DNA from: Sphingobacteriales bacterium
GTDB taxonomy: Bacteria; Bacteroidota; Bacteroidia; Chitinophagales; Chitinophagaceae
Reading direction: 5' to 3'
DNA length: 64,000 nucleotides
Assembly (NCBI GenBank): GCA_016200915.1
Contig: JACQDV010000045.1
Span: 1 to 64,000 of the forward strand
Part shown: positions 17,017 through 25,708 of the stretch, in pieces
Layout: each line of letters opens with the position of its first letter
Numbering within the stretch: the stretch's first letter is position 1
Position numbers and translations under genes: made by a program
Notes under the pieces: model-generated
The model's database searches: none
What the model saw: only the letters and a program-made list of their open reading frames with translations
Told to the model about the DNA's origin: nothing

Positions 17017-17499
17017 ATGTCAACAGGTAATGGCGAAATAAATAAAATGATGATTATCCTTTCCAAAGCAACATTGGAAAATGTGTACGCCGCATTTGTA
17101 TTAGCCAATGGTGCCCGCAGTGAAGGTATTGAAGCAGAAATATTCTTCACCTTCTTTGGACTGGAAGCTATACAGAAAAAGAAAAATGAAAAGCTGCATG
17201 TGGCTACCGTTGGTAACCCTGCTATGCATATTCCCACTATGATTGGTGGCATACCTGGTATGGAAGCAGCTGCCACTTATATGATGAAGAAAGAAATGGA
17301 AAAAATTGATATGCCTGAAATACCTGAGTTTTTAGATATCCTGAAATGCTCCGGTGTAAAAATGTGGGCATGCAAATTAGCATTTGATATGTTCCACCTG
17401 AAACGGGAAGATTTAGTGGATGAAGTGGATGATATCATCACTGTTGGTGATTTCTATACCAAAGCAAAAGGTGAAGGTGTGCATATGTTATTTATTTAA
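17017..17499 (+). CDS. DsrE2-like sulfurtransferase
   Basis: 160 residues of the DsrE/F/H family. The Rossmann-like start is MMIILSKATLENVYAAFVLANGA and the hallmark block KCSGVKMWACKLAFDMF near 109-125 contains two cysteines 8 apart, one of which would carry the persulfide. The PGMEAAATYMMKKEM helix near 87 is typical of DsrE2. Follows the DsrC-like carrier after 24 nt and is the last gene before a strong terminator. Confidence 0.88.
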   Translation: MSTGNGEINKMMIILSKATLENVYAAFVLANGARSEGIEAEIFFTFFGLEAIQKKKNEKLHVATVGNPAMHIPTMIGGIPGMEAAATYMMKKEMEKIDMPEIPEFLDILKCSGVKMWACKLAFDMFHLKREDLVDEVDDIITVGDFYTKAKGEGVHMLFI

Positions 17500-17564
17500 C
17501 GACAACTTAAGATGCGTTAAGAAATTGTTGAGTATAGTTTAAGTTAAGATGGTTGTTAATCTGG

Positions 17565-17591
17565 AACCCCGCTTTCAAGCGGGGTTTTTTT
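17565..17591 (+). terminator. Rho-independent terminator after the SQR-DsrE unit
   Basis: Perfect 10-bp stem AACCCCGCTT/AAGCGGGGTT with a 2-nt loop and seven Ts. Ends the osmC-fadL-sqr-dsrC-dsrE transcription unit and shows that the efflux genes have their own promoter. Confidence 0.85.
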
Positions 17592-17605
17592 GCTTCAAAA
17601 AGGCA

Positions 17606-17649
17606 GTGATATATGTCACGGTTAAGGTTGAAATACAGAAATAGTTTTG
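17606..17649 (+). promoter_or_regulatory. Crp/Fnr operator with -7 box upstream of tolC-RND unit
   Basis: GTGATATATGTCAC at 17606-17619 and a perfect -7 box TAGTTTTG at 17642-17649. Centre-to-box distance is 29.5 nt, identical to the site at 13345-13388, with 13 of 14 operator bases the same (GTGATATANGTCAC). No -33 TTTG is present, as expected for an activator-dependent promoter. Confidence 0.68.
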
Positions 17650-17666
17650 CGCTTCAATTTAATCGA

Positions 17667-18980
17667 ATGAAGCAGAAACTATTTTTCTTATTAGTGATTT
17701 TATCAGCAGGCTGGAGTGTCAACGCACAGGATAACACCCGGCATTTAAGTCTGCAGGAAGCAGTAGCCGCAGCCACCGCCAATAATAATGCTATTAAGCT
17801 TAGCTCCCTGGATGAACAAATAGCTAAAGCAAAGTTTAAGCAAACAGATGCCATCTTTTTACCACAGGCTAATTTTTCTTACACGGCTTTTACTACCAAC
17901 AATCCTTTAAATGCATTTGGATTTAAGCTGCAGCAAAAAACAATTACTGCGGCGGATTTTAATCCTGTATTGCTTAACAATCCCGGAGCTACACCTGATT
18001 TTACTACCAAATTTGAATTGCAGCAGCCATTAGTGAATATTGATATGTTGTATCAGCGTAAAGGAGCGGCTAAGCAAATGGAAATGTATTCGCTGATCTC
18101 TCAGCGCACCAAAGAATACCTCGCCTTTGAAACAGCAAAAGCCTACCTGCAATTACAAATGTTGTACGAAGTGGATAAAGTTTTGAAAGAAGCGTTGACT
18201 ACAGCTAAGTCAATGCAAAAAACCACCAGCAATTATTTTGACCAGGGATTAATTCAAAAATCTGATTTGCTGAATGCAGAATTGCAGGTGATGAATACAG
18301 AAACACAAATCAAAAATGTACAATCCAATATTGCCGATGCATCTGATATGCTGAGTCTGTTAATGGGTAATGAAAATGGTGTGGTTTATACAACGGATAC
18401 AATTAATAAAGAAATACAACAGGGTACGGATACTTTGCAACTTTCCAATAGCAGGGCTGATTTTAAAGCGCTGCAAAAAGGAATGGAAGGGTATGATATG
18501 ATGATTAAATCATCTAAGATGAGTTACCTGCCCCGGTTAAATGCTTTTGCTTCTTATCAGTGGAATGATAAAGCAATGTTTGGATATAATGCCAATGCCT
18601 ATCTCGCCGGCATACAGTTATCATGGAATATATTCAATGGTAATCGAACTAAAAATTCCATCACACAACAAACATTAGAAAAAGCAAAATTAGTTAAACA
18701 ACTCGACCAGCAAAAAAGCGAAGCCCAACTACAAATCAATCATGCTAAAAGACAATTAGATGATGCTGCTTTTGCAATGAAGCAACAGCAATTGGCAGTG
18801 GGGCAGGCTTCTGAGTCATTAAGAGTTTTACAGAATCGCTTTACACAGGGATTAGTAAAAACAACAGATGTATTGATGGCGCAAACACAATTATCGCAAC
18901 AACAGTTGGGAACAGTACAGGCTGTGTTCAATTATGATGTAGCGATGGCTTATTTACAATTTTTAACTACAAACAACTAA
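17667..18980 (+). CDS. TolC-family outer-membrane efflux protein
   Basis: 437 residues from ATG 17667, chosen because it begins a signal peptide (MKQKLFFLLVILSAGWSVNAQ); an earlier ATG at 17613 overlaps the operator and promoter. Two long coiled-coil repeats, QEAVAAATANNNAIKLSSLDEQIAKAKF and later QQLAVGQASESLRVLQNRFTQGLVKTTDVLMAQT, are the TolC tunnel halves. Forms the outer channel for the adaptor and RND pump encoded next. Confidence 0.9.
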   Translation: MKQKLFFLLVILSAGWSVNAQDNTRHLSLQEAVAAATANNNAIKLSSLDEQIAKAKFKQTDAIFLPQANFSYTAFTTNNPLNAFGFKLQQKTITAADFNPVLLNNPGATPDFTTKFELQQPLVNIDMLYQRKGAAKQMEMYSLISQRTKEYLAFETAKAYLQLQMLYEVDKVLKEALTTAKSMQKTTSNYFDQGLIQKSDLLNAELQVMNTETQIKNVQSNIADASDMLSLLMGNENGVVYTTDTINKEIQQGTDTLQLSNSRADFKALQKGMEGYDMMIKSSKMSYLPRLNAFASYQWNDKAMFGYNANAYLAGIQLSWNIFNGNRTKNSITQQTLEKAKLVKQLDQQKSEAQLQINHAKRQLDDAAFAMKQQQLAVGQASESLRVLQNRFTQGLVKTTDVLMAQTQLSQQQLGTVQAVFNYDVAMAYLQFLTTNN

Positions 18981-18999
18981 TCATTCAAATATAATTACT

Positions 19000-20088
19000 A
19001 TGCTGAATAAATATTTACCAGGATTTCTATTAGCAATAGCGGTAACAGGATTGATTTCCTGTGGCGGCAATAAAGAGCAACAAAAAGAAACAAATGAAAA
19101 GCCGGTGGCTGTTACATTAAGTACCACCAGTGCCGGTGTACAAAACGCTATACTCGCCAGCGGACAGGTGGAAGCTGTGCAAACTGCGAACATCAGTACA
19201 AGAGTGATGGGCCGTATTACTAATATTTATGTAAAAGCAGGTGACAAAGTAAACAAAGGTCAGTTGCTGGCAACTATCAGTGATGAAGATATACGAGCTA
19301 AAAGAGCACAAACAGATGCGATGATAGCAGAAGCTGAAGCAGCTTATGCTAATGCTCAAAAAGATTATGACCGCTTTAATAATTTATATAAACAACAAAG
19401 TGCTACAGCTAAAGAACTGGATAATGTAACACTGCAGTACAACTCGGCCAAAGCAAGAGTAGATGCAGCCAAACAAATGCGCAGTGAAGTAAATGCTTCT
19501 CTTTCTTACAGTAGTTTAACAGCTCCTTTTAGTGGTGTGGTTACACAGAAATTAGCTGAAGTGGGAAGTATTGCCAATCCCGGCATGCCCATTGTTACTA
19601 TTGAACAAAGCGGCATATTACAAGTGAGTGCTTCGATTGCTGAATCAGATATCAGCAATATTCATTTAGGTGATGCAGCTACATTGCTTATAAAATCAAC
19701 CGGTAAAAATTTTGAAGGGAAAGTGATTCAGTTAAACCCTTCTTCTCAATTTACCGGCGGACAATACATCGTTAAAATCAGTATTCCTGAATCCGCTAAA
19801 AAAGATATTTATTCAGGCATGTTTGTAAGTGTAACAATTCCTTTAAAAGAAGCAAAAGAAACAAATCCCAATGTGATACTGGTGCCTGCATCTGCTATTG
19901 TAAACAGGGATGAGCTGACAGGCATTTATACAGTAAGTGAAAATAAAACAGCTTTACTGCGCTGGATTCGTTTAGGGAAAAATTATGGAGATAAAGTAGA
20001 AGTGATATCCGGACTGGCAAACAATGAACAGTTTATTCTTTCTGCTGAAGGTAAACTTTACAATGGTGCACCGGTAGTAGTAAAATAA
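19000..20088 (+). CDS. RND efflux periplasmic adaptor (lipoprotein)
   Basis: 362 residues. Lipoprotein signal with lipobox LISC-GG near residue 21. Barrel-sandwich half TANISTRVMGRITNIYVKAGDKVNKGQLL (about 62-90), coiled-coil hairpin (about 95-165, ISDEDIRAKRAQTDAMIAEAEA...), second lipoyl half LTAPFSGVVTQKLAEVGSIANPG (about 172-195), and the beta-barrel and membrane-proximal domains. Bridges the RND permease to TolC. Middle gene of the three-part pump. Confidence 0.92.
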   Translation: MLNKYLPGFLLAIAVTGLISCGGNKEQQKETNEKPVAVTLSTTSAGVQNAILASGQVEAVQTANISTRVMGRITNIYVKAGDKVNKGQLLATISDEDIRAKRAQTDAMIAEAEAAYANAQKDYDRFNNLYKQQSATAKELDNVTLQYNSAKARVDAAKQMRSEVNASLSYSSLTAPFSGVVTQKLAEVGSIANPGMPIVTIEQSGILQVSASIAESDISNIHLGDAATLLIKSTGKNFEGKVIQLNPSSQFTGGQYIVKISIPESAKKDIYSGMFVSVTIPLKEAKETNPNVILVPASAIVNRDELTGIYTVSENKTALLRWIRLGKNYGDKVEVISGLANNEQFILSAEGKLYNGAPVVVK

Positions 20089-20089
20089 A

Positions 20090-20117
20090 GCCGTGAGCCG
20101 TGAGTCGTTAATCGTGA
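20090..20117 (+). repeat. 7-nt-period tract
   Basis: Four heptads GCCGTGA, GCCGTGA, GTCGTTA, ATCGTGA, starting 2 nt after the adaptor stop codon; same class as 4377-4448. Confidence 0.6.
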
Positions 20118-20148
20118 GAAATTATTTTAAAATCATTCAAAAGAAATT

Positions 20149-23100
20149 ATGAAAGAAGGATTATCGGGAAATATAGCAAAAGCATTCATCAGTTCTAAAT
20201 TAACCATATTGCTGATGATAGCTTTCTTACTCATTGGAGGATACAGTACCATGCTGATTCCAAGAGAAGAAGAACCGCAGATAGATGTTCCTATTGCAGA
20301 TGTTTATGTTGGTTTCCCCGGTGCTGAACCTAAAGAAGTGGAAACTAAACTCACAGCACCATTAGAAAAAATTGTTTCCAATGTGAAGGGAGTGGAATAT
20401 GTGTACTCTACTTCCATGCAGGGACAAGCTATGCTGATTGTTCAGTTTTATGTGGGGCAGGATGTGGAACGCTCTATGGTAAAACTCTATGATGAGTTAC
20501 TGAAGAATATGGATAAGATGCCGCAGGGTGTTACCATGCCCTTAATAAAAACCAGGGCCATTGATGATGTGCCGGTACTGGGTTTGACGTTGTGGAGCGA
20601 CAAACACAACGACTATGAATTAAAACAGCTTGGCGAAGCATTGACCAATGAAGTAAAGAAGATAAATGATGTAGCAGCAGTTAATATAATTGGTGGCCGC
20701 AGCCGTGAAGTGAAAGTGGTGTTGGATAAAGATAAAATGGCAGAGAATCATTTGGATTTTCTAACCGTGAGTAAATATTTACAGGGAAATAATGCGCAGT
20801 TGTTTTCCGGCACCTTATTAAAAAATGATTCTGCCTTTGCAGTACAAACAGGAAACTTTTTAAATACGGCGGATGATGTGGCAAACCTGGTGGTTGGTAT
20901 AAATGCGAATCAGCCTGTTTATTTAAAGCAAGTAGCAAAGGTGAGTGAAGGCCCTGAAACACCGAATCAATATGTATTGTTTGGTTATGGTAAGGCAGAT
21001 ACTACGCAGAACAAATTCAAATCATCTTATCCTGCGGTAACATTGGCCATTGCTAAAAAGAAAGGGGCAGATGCAATGCAGTTATCAGAAAAAATACTGG
21101 CAAAAGTTGAGCACCTGAAAAAAGATTTAATACCATCTGATGTGCAGTTAACGGTTAGCCGTAACTATGGTGAAACAGCTTCTGATAAAGTATCGGAGTT
21201 GTTACTGCACCTGTTCATTGCAATAGTAGTAGTAACCTTGTTTGTAATGCTGGCAATGGGCTGGAGAGGCGGATTAGTAGTATTCTTATCGGTGCCGGTA
21301 ACATTTGCCTTAACACTGTTTGCTTATTATTTCCTTCATTACACACTCAATCGTATTACATTGTTTGCGTTGGTGTTTATCACCGGTATAGTGGTGGATG
21401 ATTCCATCATCATTGCAGAGAATATGCACCGGCACTTTAAGATGAAGCGATTACCGTTTAAGCAAGCTGCTATCTATGCTATAAATGAAGTAGGTAATCC
21501 CACTATACTGGCAACATTCACTGTAATAGCAGCAGTATTACCCATGGCATTTGTTTCGGGTTTAATGGGGCCATACATGAGCCCGATGCCGATTGGTGCT
21601 TCTATTGCTATGTTACTGTCATTGATAGTAGCATTGACACTGACTCCTTACCTCGGTTATATTTTCCTGCATGAAAAAGAAAAACATGGTAAAGAGAAAG
21701 CTCCGTTGCAATTAGAGCAAACTAAAATTTATAAGATATATCATTCCTTCATTCAACCGTTATTGGAAACAAGATGGAAACGTTGGACATTCATTCTTAG
21801 TATAGTGGTAGTGATGCTGGGTTCATTGATGTTGTTTTATACAAAATCAGTAGCAGTAAAAATGCTGCCCTTCGATAATAAAAATGAATTCCAGGTAGTA
21901 ATTGATATGCCCGAAGGAACAACATTAGAAAAAACACAGGCGGTGGCAAGAGAAATTGCTGATTATGTTTCCACGCAGCCATTGGTGAAAAATTACCAGG
22001 TGTATGCCGGTACAGCAGGCCCCATCAGTTTTAATGGATTGGTTCGTCACTATGATATTCGTCGTGGCGATAATGTAGCCGATATACAAGTAAACCTTGT
22101 TGATAAAGGAGAAAGAAAACAACAGAGTCATGATATTGCGAAAAGCATGAGGGCAGCTGTACAGTCTATTGCTAAAAAATATAATGCGAATGCCAAGCTG
22201 GTTGAAATTCCACCAGGCCCTCCTGTATTATCAACATTAGTAGCAGAGATATACGGGCCTGATTATAATGAACAGATGAAGATTGGTAAGCAGGTAGAAA
22301 AACTTTTTCATGAAACAAAAGATGTAGTGGATGTGGACTGGTATGCAGAAGATGACCAATGGCAATATCATTTTGAAGTGGATAAGGATAAAGCCATGCG
22401 TTATGGAGTAGCACCGGCACAGGTAGTGGCTAATATGTATGCTGCTTTATCAGGACAAGTTGCTGGTACATTACACAAGCCAACTTCATTTAGTCCGGTT
22501 AATATCAAATTGCAGTTGAGTGATGCTGATAAATCAGGTATTGAAGAATTAAAGACACTGAAGGTGATTGGTCAGCAGGGTAATGCAGTACCAGTGGGTG
22601 ATTTGGTAACGATTACCAAAACAGTTAAAGAAAAAAGTATCTATCGTAAAAATCAAAAAAGAGTGGTGTATGTAATAGCCGATATGGCCGGCCAATTAGA
22701 AAGCCCTTTCTATGCTATCTCCAAAATATCCGACAGTGTTAAGCATATTCAATTACCTGCTGGTTATGCTATTAACGAAGAATACACGCATCAACCCGAT
22801 AATGAAGATAACTATACATTAAAGTGGGATGGTGAATGGCAGATAACTTATGAGGTGTTCCGTGATTTGGGAATAGCCTTTGCAGCCGTAATCATTATAA
22901 TCTACATGCTGATTGTAGGATGGTTCCAGAATTTTACTACACCTATTGTGATGCTGGCAGCTATTCCATTATCATTGATTGGTATTGTAGGCGGTCACTG
23001 GCTGATGGGGGCTTATTTCACTGCTACTTCTATGATTGGGTTCATTGCACTGGCGGGTGTAATGGTGCGAAACTCGGTGTTACTGATTGACTTTATTGAT

Positions 23101-23349
23101 ATACGATTAAAAGAAGGTATTCCTTTAAAGCAGGCCATCATTGAAGCAGGAGCAGTAAGAACAACACCCATCTTACTAACTGCTGGTGCAGTAGTGTTAG
23201 GCGCAGTCATCATTTTGTTTGATCCCATCTTCCAGGGATTAGCGATTTCGCTGATGGGTGGAACCATTACATCTACCTTCTTAACACTGTTAGTAGTGCC
23301 GTTAATTTATTTCCGTATGCTGAGAAAAAAATATTCCACTAAAAAATAA
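20149..23349 (+). CDS. RND-family efflux permease
   Basis: 1066 residues, full AcrB/CzcA-type length. N-terminal helix then two large periplasmic loops and 12 membrane helices. TM4 carries the proton-relay acid pair in FITGIVVDDSIIIAENM (about 414-430). The C-terminal half has FIALAGVMVRNSVLLIDFIDIRL. There is no clear metal-site signature of heavy-metal RNDs, so substrate is unknown. Its control by the same operator as the SQR unit suggests a role during sulfide, thiol or electrophile stress (inference). Confidence 0.93.
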   Translation: MKEGLSGNIAKAFISSKLTILLMIAFLLIGGYSTMLIPREEEPQIDVPIADVYVGFPGAEPKEVETKLTAPLEKIVSNVKGVEYVYSTSMQGQAMLIVQFYVGQDVERSMVKLYDELLKNMDKMPQGVTMPLIKTRAIDDVPVLGLTLWSDKHNDYELKQLGEALTNEVKKINDVAAVNIIGGRSREVKVVLDKDKMAENHLDFLTVSKYLQGNNAQLFSGTLLKNDSAFAVQTGNFLNTADDVANLVVGINANQPVYLKQVAKVSEGPETPNQYVLFGYGKADTTQNKFKSSYPAVTLAIAKKKGADAMQLSEKILAKVEHLKKDLIPSDVQLTVSRNYGETASDKVSELLLHLFIAIVVVTLFVMLAMGWRGGLVVFLSVPVTFALTLFAYYFLHYTLNRITLFALVFITGIVVDDSIIIAENMHRHFKMKRLPFKQAAIYAINEVGNPTILATFTVIAAVLPMAFVSGLMGPYMSPMPIGASIAMLLSLIVALTLTPYLGYIFLHEKEKHGKEKAPLQLEQTKIYKIYHSFIQPLLETRWKRWTFILSIVVVMLGSLMLFYTKSVAVKMLPFDNKNEFQVVIDMPEGTTLEKTQAVAREIADYVSTQPLVKNYQVYAGTAGPISFNGLVRHYDIRRGDNVADIQVNLVDKGERKQQSHDIAKSMRAAVQSIAKKYNANAKLVEIPPGPPVLSTLVAEIYGPDYNEQMKIGKQVEKLFHETKDVVDVDWYAEDDQWQYHFEVDKDKAMRYGVAPAQVVANMYAALSGQVAGTLHKPTSFSPVNIKLQLSDADKSGIEELKTLKVIGQQGNAVPVGDLVTITKTVKEKSIYRKNQKRVVYVIADMAGQLESPFYAISKISDSVKHIQLPAGYAINEEYTHQPDNEDNYTLKWDGEWQITYEVFRDLGIAFAAVIIIIYMLIVGWFQNFTTPIVMLAAIPLSLIGIVGGHWLMGAYFTATSMIGFIALAGVMVRNSVLLIDFIDIRLKEGIPLKQAIIEAGAVRTTPILLTAGAVVLGAVIILFDPIFQGLAISLMGGTITSTFLTLLVVPLIYFRMLRKKYSTKK

Positions 23350-23354
23350 TCAAT

Positions 23355-23663
23355 ATGAAATTATTAATCATAACCAGCATCAGCGAAGACCTGCGCACCG
23401 TTTCCAATATACTGGAACAGGCCGAAGTTGCTGTATTCAGTGTTTCAGAAACGATTGGACATAAAACAGAGCATCATAATTTTTTGCCCGACAACTGGTT
23501 TGGTAAAAATGAAGATGGTACCAATGCCCTGTTTTTTTTCAGTTTTACAGAAGATGCAAAAGCTGTTAAAACCATTGAACTGGTGAAACAGTATAATGCT
23601 GAAAACAATACCGGTTTCCCCATCAGGGCATTTATGTCACCTGTAGAACTGTCAAGTTATTAA
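23355..23663 (+). CDS. Small PII-like/ferredoxin-fold protein, unknown
   Basis: 102 residues, starts 5 nt after the RND stop, so certainly cotranscribed. Pattern MKLLIITSISEDLRTVSNILEQAEVAVFSVSE followed by an insertion and TEDAKAVKTIELVKQYNAEN suggests a beta-alpha-beta ferredoxin-like fold as in PII/CutA-type proteins that regulate transporters. No active-site motif recognised. Soluble and cytoplasmic (no signal). Could modulate the pump; this is inference from position. Confidence 0.65.
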   Translation: MKLLIITSISEDLRTVSNILEQAEVAVFSVSETIGHKTEHHNFLPDNWFGKNEDGTNALFFFSFTEDAKAVKTIELVKQYNAENNTGFPIRAFMSPVELSSY

Positions 23664-23680
23664 AAACATAAATCATCAAT

Positions 23681-23884
23681 ATGAAAGAAAGAATCGTTCG
23701 TGCCGTAGCCGGAACTATTGTATTAACCAGTATTGTTTTGGCATATTTGGTCAACATTAAATGGCTTTTACTTACGGCTTTTGTAGGAGTAAATTTATTT
23801 CAGTCTTCCTTCACCCGTTTTTGTCCTTTAGAAATTATTTTGGACAAGGCAGGTGTTGGAAAGCGGGATAACAAGGGTTGTTAA
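23681..23884 (+). CDS. DUF2892 (YgaP-type) membrane protein
   Basis: 67 residues. Begins MKERIVRAVAGTIVLTSIVLAYL, has two membrane helices and the hallmark SFTRFCPLEIILDKAGV. DUF2892 domains also occur fused to rhodanese in YgaP, which handles protein-bound persulfide, consistent with the sulfur theme of this unit. Last gene of the pump operon. Confidence 0.85.
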   Translation: MKERIVRAVAGTIVLTSIVLAYLVNIKWLLLTAFVGVNLFQSSFTRFCPLEIILDKAGVGKRDNKGC

Positions 23885-23999
23885 TTTTAGTTTATACTTC
23901 ATGTGTTTCAGGGTGGTATTCTTACCGCCCTTTCTTATTCCGTATTGCGAACAAAGGTTAGCCTTTGGCGTCGTATCTTTGCCCCTCAAATTTTTAGTT

Positions 24000-24449
24000 A
24001 TGGCTTTAATTAATGCTGAATTAACGCACCCGGATTTTGGATTTACGATTAAAGATGTTTCCGGAAATAATCAGATGAAGATTGATATTCCTGTTGAACA
24101 GGGTGGTCATGGACAAGGAATGCGCCCAATGCAAACAGTACTATCAGCGTTAACTGGTTGCAGCGGCGTGGATGTAGTAATGATTTTAAAAAAACAGAAA
24201 CAGGAATACACCAGTATGAAAATATTGGTGGATGGTGAAAGAGAAAAAGGTAAAGAACCTTCTTTATGGGAAACAGTTCATATTCAATTTGTGTTTGAAG
24301 GAACAGTTGACGCAGCCAAAGCATACCGTGCAGCAGAATTATCCGTTAATAAATATTGTTCTGTTGCTGAAACTTTAAGAAGGGGAGGAACTAAGATTAG
24401 TTTTGATGTAACAGTTAACGGAGTAAAGTTTAGACTCAATGGGCAATAG
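24000..24449 (+). CDS. OsmC-family protein
   Basis: 149 residues from ATG 24000. The frame is open further upstream, but the extension is hydrophobic nonsense crossing a -7 box (TATCTTTG, 23974-23981), so this start is preferred. Family cysteines Cys54 (LSALTGCSGVDVV) and Cys120 (VNKYCSVAETL) are present. A second, distinct OsmC paralogue in the window, probably detoxifying organic or sulfur peroxides. Transcript would start near 23988, about 12 nt before the ATG. Confidence 0.88.
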   Translation: MALINAELTHPDFGFTIKDVSGNNQMKIDIPVEQGGHGQGMRPMQTVLSALTGCSGVDVVMILKKQKQEYTSMKILVDGEREKGKEPSLWETVHIQFVFEGTVDAAKAYRAAELSVNKYCSVAETLRRGGTKISFDVTVNGVKFRLNGQ

Positions 24450-24490
24450 GCAAGTAGCAAGATAACCACAAACAACAAACCATAAACTAA
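24442..24490 (+). repeat. 7-nt-period tract before metZ
   Basis: Heptads GGCAATA, GGCAAGT, AGCAAGA, then AAACAAC, AAACCAT, AAACTAA (24470 on), with one unit between them. It fills the spacer up to 2 nt before the metZ ATG. Confidence 0.55.
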
Positions 24491-24492
24491 AA

Positions 24493-25665
24493 ATGTCTTA
24501 CAAACCAGAAACAAAAGCCATCCGTACACAAACGGGAAGAACACAGGAGAAAGAACACAGTACACCACTTTTCTTAACAAGTAGTTTTGTTTATGATAGT
24601 GCCGAAGATATGGCAGCTGCTTTTGCAGATGACAGTTTGGAGGTAAATATCTACAGTCGTTTCTCCAATCCAACAGTAGATGAGTTTATTGATAAAATAT
24701 GTGTATTGGAAAATGCTGAAGATGGAATTGCAACGGGCACGGGCATGGCTGCGGTGTTTTCTACCTTCATGACTTTCCTTGCAAAAGGTGATCATATTAT
24801 TTCTGCTTCTGCGGTGTTTGGTTCTACACATACGATTCTCACGAAGTATTTACCAAAATGGGGAATTGACTATTCGTACTTTGATATGAATAAACCGGAA
24901 AGCATTGAAGCATTGATTAAACCCAACACAAAGATGTTGTATGTGGAAACACCTTCTAATCCCGGTTTAGATATTATTGATATAGAGTATGTAGCCAAAC
25001 TTTGCAAGCAACATAATATTTTACTGGTTGTAGATAATTGTTTTGCCACACCGGCTGTTCAGCAGCCAATTAATTTTGGTGCTGATTTAGTATTGCATTC
25101 TGCTACCAAGTTTATTGACGGACAGGGAAGAGTATTAGGTGGAGTAGTAGTAGGAAGAAAAGAACTGATTCAACCAATGTATTTGTTTGTAAGAAATACT
25201 GGTCCTTCCATGAGTCCGTTTAATGCTTGGGTGCTGACGAAAAGTTTAGAAACACTTTATGTAAGAATGGATCGTCATGCAAATAATGCATTAAAGCTGG
25301 CGAAAGCATTAGAAGGGCATGCAAAAATCACCTCAGTAAAATATCCTTTTTTAGAAACACATCCGCAATATGCAGTGGCTAAAAAACAAATGAGCAATGG
25401 CGGTGGTATTGTCACCTTTGAATTAAAAGGTGGACTGGAAAGCGGTCGTAAATTTTTAAATGCTTTACAAATGTTGTCAATGACCAATAACCTTGGTGAC
25501 AGCAGAAGTATTGCTTCACATCCTGCATCAACCACTCACTCTAAATTAAGTGCTGAAGAAAAAGCAGCCGTTGGTATTACTCCCGGCCTGGTTCGTGTAT
25601 CAGTTGGGTTAGAGAGTATTGATGATATAGTGGCGGATATTATGCAGGCGTTGGAGAAGTGCTGA
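24493..25665 (+). CDS. metZ: O-succinylhomoserine sulfhydrylase (trans-sulfuration family)
   Basis: 390-residue PLP enzyme of the Cys/Met-metabolism family. The PLP lysine is Lys206 in LHSATKFIDGQGRVLGG, the form typical of MetZ. C-terminal NNLGDSRSIASHPASTTHSKLS and TPGLVRVSVGLESI are the conserved substrate blocks. It would use sulfide from the cys operon to make homocysteine for methionine. Cystathionine gamma-synthase or methionine gamma-lyase activity cannot be excluded from sequence alone. Confidence 0.85.
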   Translation: MSYKPETKAIRTQTGRTQEKEHSTPLFLTSSFVYDSAEDMAAAFADDSLEVNIYSRFSNPTVDEFIDKICVLENAEDGIATGTGMAAVFSTFMTFLAKGDHIISASAVFGSTHTILTKYLPKWGIDYSYFDMNKPESIEALIKPNTKMLYVETPSNPGLDIIDIEYVAKLCKQHNILLVVDNCFATPAVQQPINFGADLVLHSATKFIDGQGRVLGGVVVGRKELIQPMYLFVRNTGPSMSPFNAWVLTKSLETLYVRMDRHANNALKLAKALEGHAKITSVKYPFLETHPQYAVAKKQMSNGGGIVTFELKGGLESGRKFLNALQMLSMTNNLGDSRSIASHPASTTHSKLSAEEKAAVGITPGLVRVSVGLESIDDIVADIMQALEKC

Positions 25666-25708
25666 AATAAGCCGATAGTAGTTTTTAAGTCTTACAAGAC
25701 TATATCAT

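Noticed and set aside
17613-17666. Earlier ATG of the tolC gene
   Set aside because: It overlaps the Crp/Fnr operator and -7 box and gives a polar leader in front of a proper signal peptide starting at 17667.
23853-23999. N-terminal extension of the second OsmC gene
   Set aside because: Overlaps the DUF2892 gene and a -7 promoter box, and the residues are not OsmC-like. Start placed at 24000.
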